From Mesobacillus boroniphilus (GTDB taxonomy: Bacteria; Bacillota; Bacilli; Bacillales; Cytobacillaceae), in NCBI RefSeq assembly GCF_018424685.1, contig NZ_QTKX01000001.1, positions 434,001 through 498,000 on the forward strand: DNA of 64,000 nt, in the 5' to 3' direction. Each line of letters begins with the position of its first letter. Positions within the stretch are counted from its first letter, which is position 1. This document shows, piece by piece, positions 60,150-64,000 of the stretch. The position numbers were made by a program, and so were the translations under genes. A model generated the notes under the pieces. The model saw nothing but the letters and a program-made list of their open reading frames with translations, had not been told where the DNA came from and ran no database searches.

Positions 60150-60275
60150 TTAAAACTTCCAGCAGGCGCAGCCAACAATGATCAGAAGGATGAACAACAC
60201 GACAATCAAAGCGAATCCATTGCCATACCCTGCTCCTGCAACCGGATAACCACATCCATATCCGTAACCGTGCAT
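60150..60275 (-). CDS. YjcZ family spore-associated membrane peptide
   Basis: A 41-residue gene on the minus strand with GAGGAGG seven bases before the ATG. The product starts with a glycine-tyrosine-rich stretch ([20 protein letters not shown]) followed by one hydrophobic helix ([15 protein letters not shown]) and a short CACWKF tail, the pattern of YjcZ family sporulation peptides. A sigma-K-type promoter (60325-60351) lies upstream and a hairpin downstream, which fits expression in the mother cell late in sporulation and a location in the spore coat or membrane. Confidence 0.88.
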   Translation of the reverse strand: MHGYGYGCGYPVAGAGYGNGFALIVVLFILLIIVGCACWKF

Positions 60276-60324
60276 CAGGAAACCTCCTCAATTGTGTTTT
60301 TCGCCCGTTAATCGGTCGATTGCT

Positions 60325-60351
60325 ATAGCCTATGCACAAGAAAATATTAAG
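60325..60351 (-). promoter_or_regulatory. candidate sigma-K promoter of the YjcZ-type gene
   Basis: On the minus strand AC, a 16-base spacer and CATAGGCTA, which fits the sigma-K pattern AC-N16/17-CATANNNTA exactly. The transcript would begin about 40 bases before the start codon. Confidence 0.62.
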
Positions 60352-60521
60352 TGTAGGCGTAAGCCTAGAGCATAAACACACTGGGGAATGAATATATTTA
60401 GGGAAAGGACAAGCATTTACCACTCCGATATGAACAATTAATTCCGCAAAATTTCATATCTATTGTCAAATCTCGCCGCAATCGCTATAGTAAAATTGGT
60501 ATCAATGAGGAGGTTATTATT

Positions 60522-61196
60522 TTGTCCATTTTTAAAAAAATAAGTTTAGCTATTATAATGATGGCTGGAGTTTTAAGTCTAGCTGGGTGTCTGGACAAGC
60601 AATCACCAGAGGAAAAAATGTTTGAAGCACTTGAGAAGGTCGTTTCAATTGAAAAAGGGTTCGAGGATCAGCAGGATCCGCTTGTAGAGCTGGAAAAGAA
60701 GGAAAAGGAAATATATGAGCAAATCATTTCACTCGGAATGAAGGAATATGACCAAATTGTTAAGCTGGCAGATGAGGCATTGGCTATAGCTGACAAACGT
60801 GCAGAACATATTGATAAGGAAAAAGAAAGTATAGATGAATCCGAAAAAGAGTTTGGGAATGTGGACAAGATCATCGACGAAATAGATGACCCTAAACTGA
60901 AGAAGCAGGCAACTGAACTGCAGGCGACTATGAAAGAAAGATATGAAATCCATGATAAGCTTTACAAAAACTACAAACAAGGTCTTCAATTTGACAAAGA
61001 GCTTTATGAAATGCTTAAAGATAAGGAATTAAGCTTTGAAAAACTCGAAGAACAAATCAATAAAGTAAATGAAGTGTATGAAACTGTATTGAATAATAAT
61101 CAGGAATTCAATGAAAAGACTGACCAGTATAATCAAGAAAAAATGAATTTTTACAAAAAAGCTGGTATAGAAGTTAGCTCGGAAAAGGAAAAGTAA
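60522..61196 (+). CDS. ykyA: YkyA family coiled-coil lipoprotein
   Basis: 224-residue exported lipoprotein matching YkyA, which lies before pdhA in B. subtilis. The signal peptide ends in SLAGC (cysteine 23); the mature protein is almost entirely helical and charged (EKVVSIEKGFEDQQDPLVELEKKEKEIYEQI, and KLKKQATELQATMKERYEIHDKLYKNYKQG), forming long coiled coils. Described as a putative cell-wall-binding lipoprotein; precise role unknown. The TTG at 60522 follows GAGGAGG. Terminated by a strong hairpin. Confidence 0.9.
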   Translation: MSIFKKISLAIIMMAGVLSLAGCLDKQSPEEKMFEALEKVVSIEKGFEDQQDPLVELEKKEKEIYEQIISLGMKEYDQIVKLADEALAIADKRAEHIDKEKESIDESEKEFGNVDKIIDEIDDPKLKKQATELQATMKERYEIHDKLYKNYKQGLQFDKELYEMLKDKELSFEKLEEQINKVNEVYETVLNNNQEFNEKTDQYNQEKMNFYKKAGIEVSSEKEK

Positions 61197-61209
61197 TAAG
61201 TGTGATGTA

Positions 61210-61236
61210 AGCCGCTTTTGTAAAAGCGGCTTTTTG
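61210..61236 (+). terminator. terminator of ykyA
   Basis: Perfect arms AGCCGCTTTT and AAAAGCGGCT around GT, followed by TTTT. Confidence 0.92.
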
Positions 61237-62918
<1,682 letters not shown>

Positions 62919-62921
62919 GCC

Positions 62922-63899
62922 ATGGCTCAAATGACAATGATTCAAGCAATTACAGACGCTCTTCGCGTAGAGATGAAGAACGATCCAAACGTACTTGTAT
63001 TCGGGGAAGACGTAGGCGTTAACGGCGGTGTATTCCGTGCGACTGAAGGCCTTCAAAATGAATTTGGAGAAGACCGTGTATTTGATACACCGCTAGCAGA
63101 ATCCGGAATTGGCGGATTGGCGATTGGTCTTGCGCTTCAAGGTTACCGTCCTGTTCCTGAAATCCAATTCTTCGGCTTTGTTTTCGAAGTAATGGATTCT
63201 ATTGCAGGGCAAATGGCTCGTATGCGCTACCGTTCAGGCGGCCGCTACAGCTCACCAGTAACAATCCGTTCACCATTTGGCGGTGGCGTACATACTCCAG
63301 AGATGCACGCTGACAGCCTTGAAGGAATGGTTGCACAGCAGCCGGGCCTAAAGGTCGTTATCCCATCAACTCCATATGATGCAAAAGGATTACTGATTTC
63401 ATCCATCCGTGATAACGATCCAGTCATTTTCCTTGAGCACATGAAGCTTTACCGCTCTTTCCGTCAGGAAGTACCGGAAGAAGAATACACAATTCCGCTA
63501 GGAAAAGCAGATGTTAAGCGTGAAGGAAAAGACCTGTCCATTATTACTTATGGTGCAATGGTTCACGAATCATTAAAAGCAGCTGAAGAGCTTGAAAAAG
63601 ACGGATACTCTGTAGAAGTAATCGACTTAAGAACAGTAATGCCTTTCGACATTGAAACAATCATTGCTTCTGTTGAAAAAACAGGAAGAGCAATTGTTGT
63701 GCAGGAAGCTCAAAAACAGGCTGGTATGGCTGGACAGATTGTTGCAGAAATCAACGATCGTGCAATCCTTAGCCTTGAGGCACCAGTATTGCGTGTAGCA
63801 GCTCCAGATACAGTTTTTGCATTCTCTCAAGCAGAATCTGTTTGGCTGCCTAACTACAAAGATGTAATTGCAACAGCTAAAAAAGTACTTACATTCTAA
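62922..63899 (+). CDS. pdhB: Pyruvate dehydrogenase E1 beta subunit
   Basis: 325-residue E1 beta subunit forming the alpha2beta2 core with PdhA. Typical segments are [54 protein letters not shown] and the C-terminal transketolase-like domain ([32 protein letters not shown]). AGAAGGAG lies in the end of pdhA. Only three bases separate it from pdhA. The C-terminus is complete and pdhC follows after about 50 bases. Confidence 0.97.
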   Translation: MAQMTMIQAITDALRVEMKNDPNVLVFGEDVGVNGGVFRATEGLQNEFGEDRVFDTPLAESGIGGLAIGLALQGYRPVPEIQFFGFVFEVMDSIAGQMARMRYRSGGRYSSPVTIRSPFGGGVHTPEMHADSLEGMVAQQPGLKVVIPSTPYDAKGLLISSIRDNDPVIFLEHMKLYRSFRQEVPEEEYTIPLGKADVKREGKDLSIITYGAMVHESLKAAEELEKDGYSVEVIDLRTVMPFDIETIIASVEKTGRAIVVQEAQKQAGMAGQIVAEINDRAILSLEAPVLRVAAPDTVFAFSQAESVWLPNYKDVIATAKKVLTF

Positions 63900-63949
63900 T
63901 TAAATGCTGAAATTATAAAGTTTGAAAAAACTTAGGAGGGTGAATTCCA

Positions 63950-64000
63950 TTGGCATTCCAATTTAAGCTGCCAGACATCGGTGAAGGTATTCACGAAGGT
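63950..64000 (+). CDS. pdhC: PdhC, dihydrolipoamide acetyltransferase E2 (5' end only)
   Basis: The first 17 codons are present, starting at TTG 63950 after AGGAGGG. The residues AFQFKLPDIGEGIHEG are the start of a lipoyl domain in the E2 subunit of the complex. Truncated by the window edge. Confidence 0.93.
   Translation, partial: MAFQFKLPDIGEGIHEG

Overview
The window looks like a chromosomal segment of an aerobic, endospore-forming member of the Bacillaceae (Bacillus/Mesobacillus type). Three things support this: a moderately AT-rich sequence with strong AGGAGG-type ribosome binding sites and many TTG starts; Bacillus-specific genes (two Spo0E-like phosphatases, ClpE, RpoY, YkvS, YkyB, YkuJ, DarB, CcpC, a YjcZ-type spore peptide); and a gene order that follows the B. 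subtilis ykv-ptsHI-ykw-yku-rnjA-pdh segment for most of its length. There is no rRNA, tRNA, prophage, insertion sequence or CRISPR array. It reads as core chromosome with scattered single-gene insertions.

Layout. 1-4.6 kb: the end of a Spo0E-like gene, an 850-base gene-poor leader, then fixABCX, a four-gene electron-transfer-flavoprotein/quinone-oxidoreductase operon with a good candidate cre site. 4.6-13 kb: a hemerythrin gene behind a textbook Fnr promoter, a fosmidomycin-resistance-type MFS pump, an APH-type kinase, lemA-TPM, an MhqR-like regulator and an M3 oligoendopeptidase. 13-22 kb: an RND pump, CtsR-controlled clpE, ykvI, a lipoprotein, a CPBP protease and ykvS. 22-29 kb: a second Spo0E, a MoxR-DUF58-membrane protein operon and ptsHI. 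29-38.5 kb: ykwB, ykwC, patA, DinB, cheV, ykyB, ykuD, a GGDEF-EAL protein and ykuE. 38.5-50.3 kb: a C39 protease, ykuI, a glutaredoxin and an MBL hydrolase, ykuJ, darB, an MFS drug pump, ccpC, dapH, dapL and ykuV. 50.3-55.5 kb: an asymmetric heterodimeric ABC exporter and a DUF4349 lipoprotein. 55.5-64 kb: rnjA-rpoY, ykrA, def, a YjcZ peptide, ykyA and pdhA-pdhB-pdhC (cut by the window end).

Themes. Central metabolism and its control are close together: ptsHI, pyruvate dehydrogenase, CcpC with an apparent autoregulatory box, and candidate cre sites before fixA and ptsH. Redox and oxygen responses appear in fixABCX, the Fnr-hemerythrin unit, YkuV and the glutaredoxin. Nucleotide second messengers appear in the GGDEF-EAL protein, YkuI and DarB. 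Cell wall and lysine supply appear in dapH, dapL and ykuD.

The most unusual non-coding features are two tandem arrays (50.3 kb and 59.0 kb). They differ in sequence but share one architecture: a 27-base TGTC-N19-G(A/C)CA core repeated at exactly 52 bases. A second, unrelated family of modular intergenic repeats occurs three times (8.95, 34.0 and 48.1 kb), in both orientations, with one copy splitting dapH from dapL. Other candidates are a 23-codon cationic peptide gene with an almost full-length Shine-Dalgarno sequence, a hairpin directly in front of the dapL ribosome binding site, and a hairpin that would mask the ribosome binding site of a small basic protein. All functional statements come from reading the sequence and from family knowledge; no database search was run.
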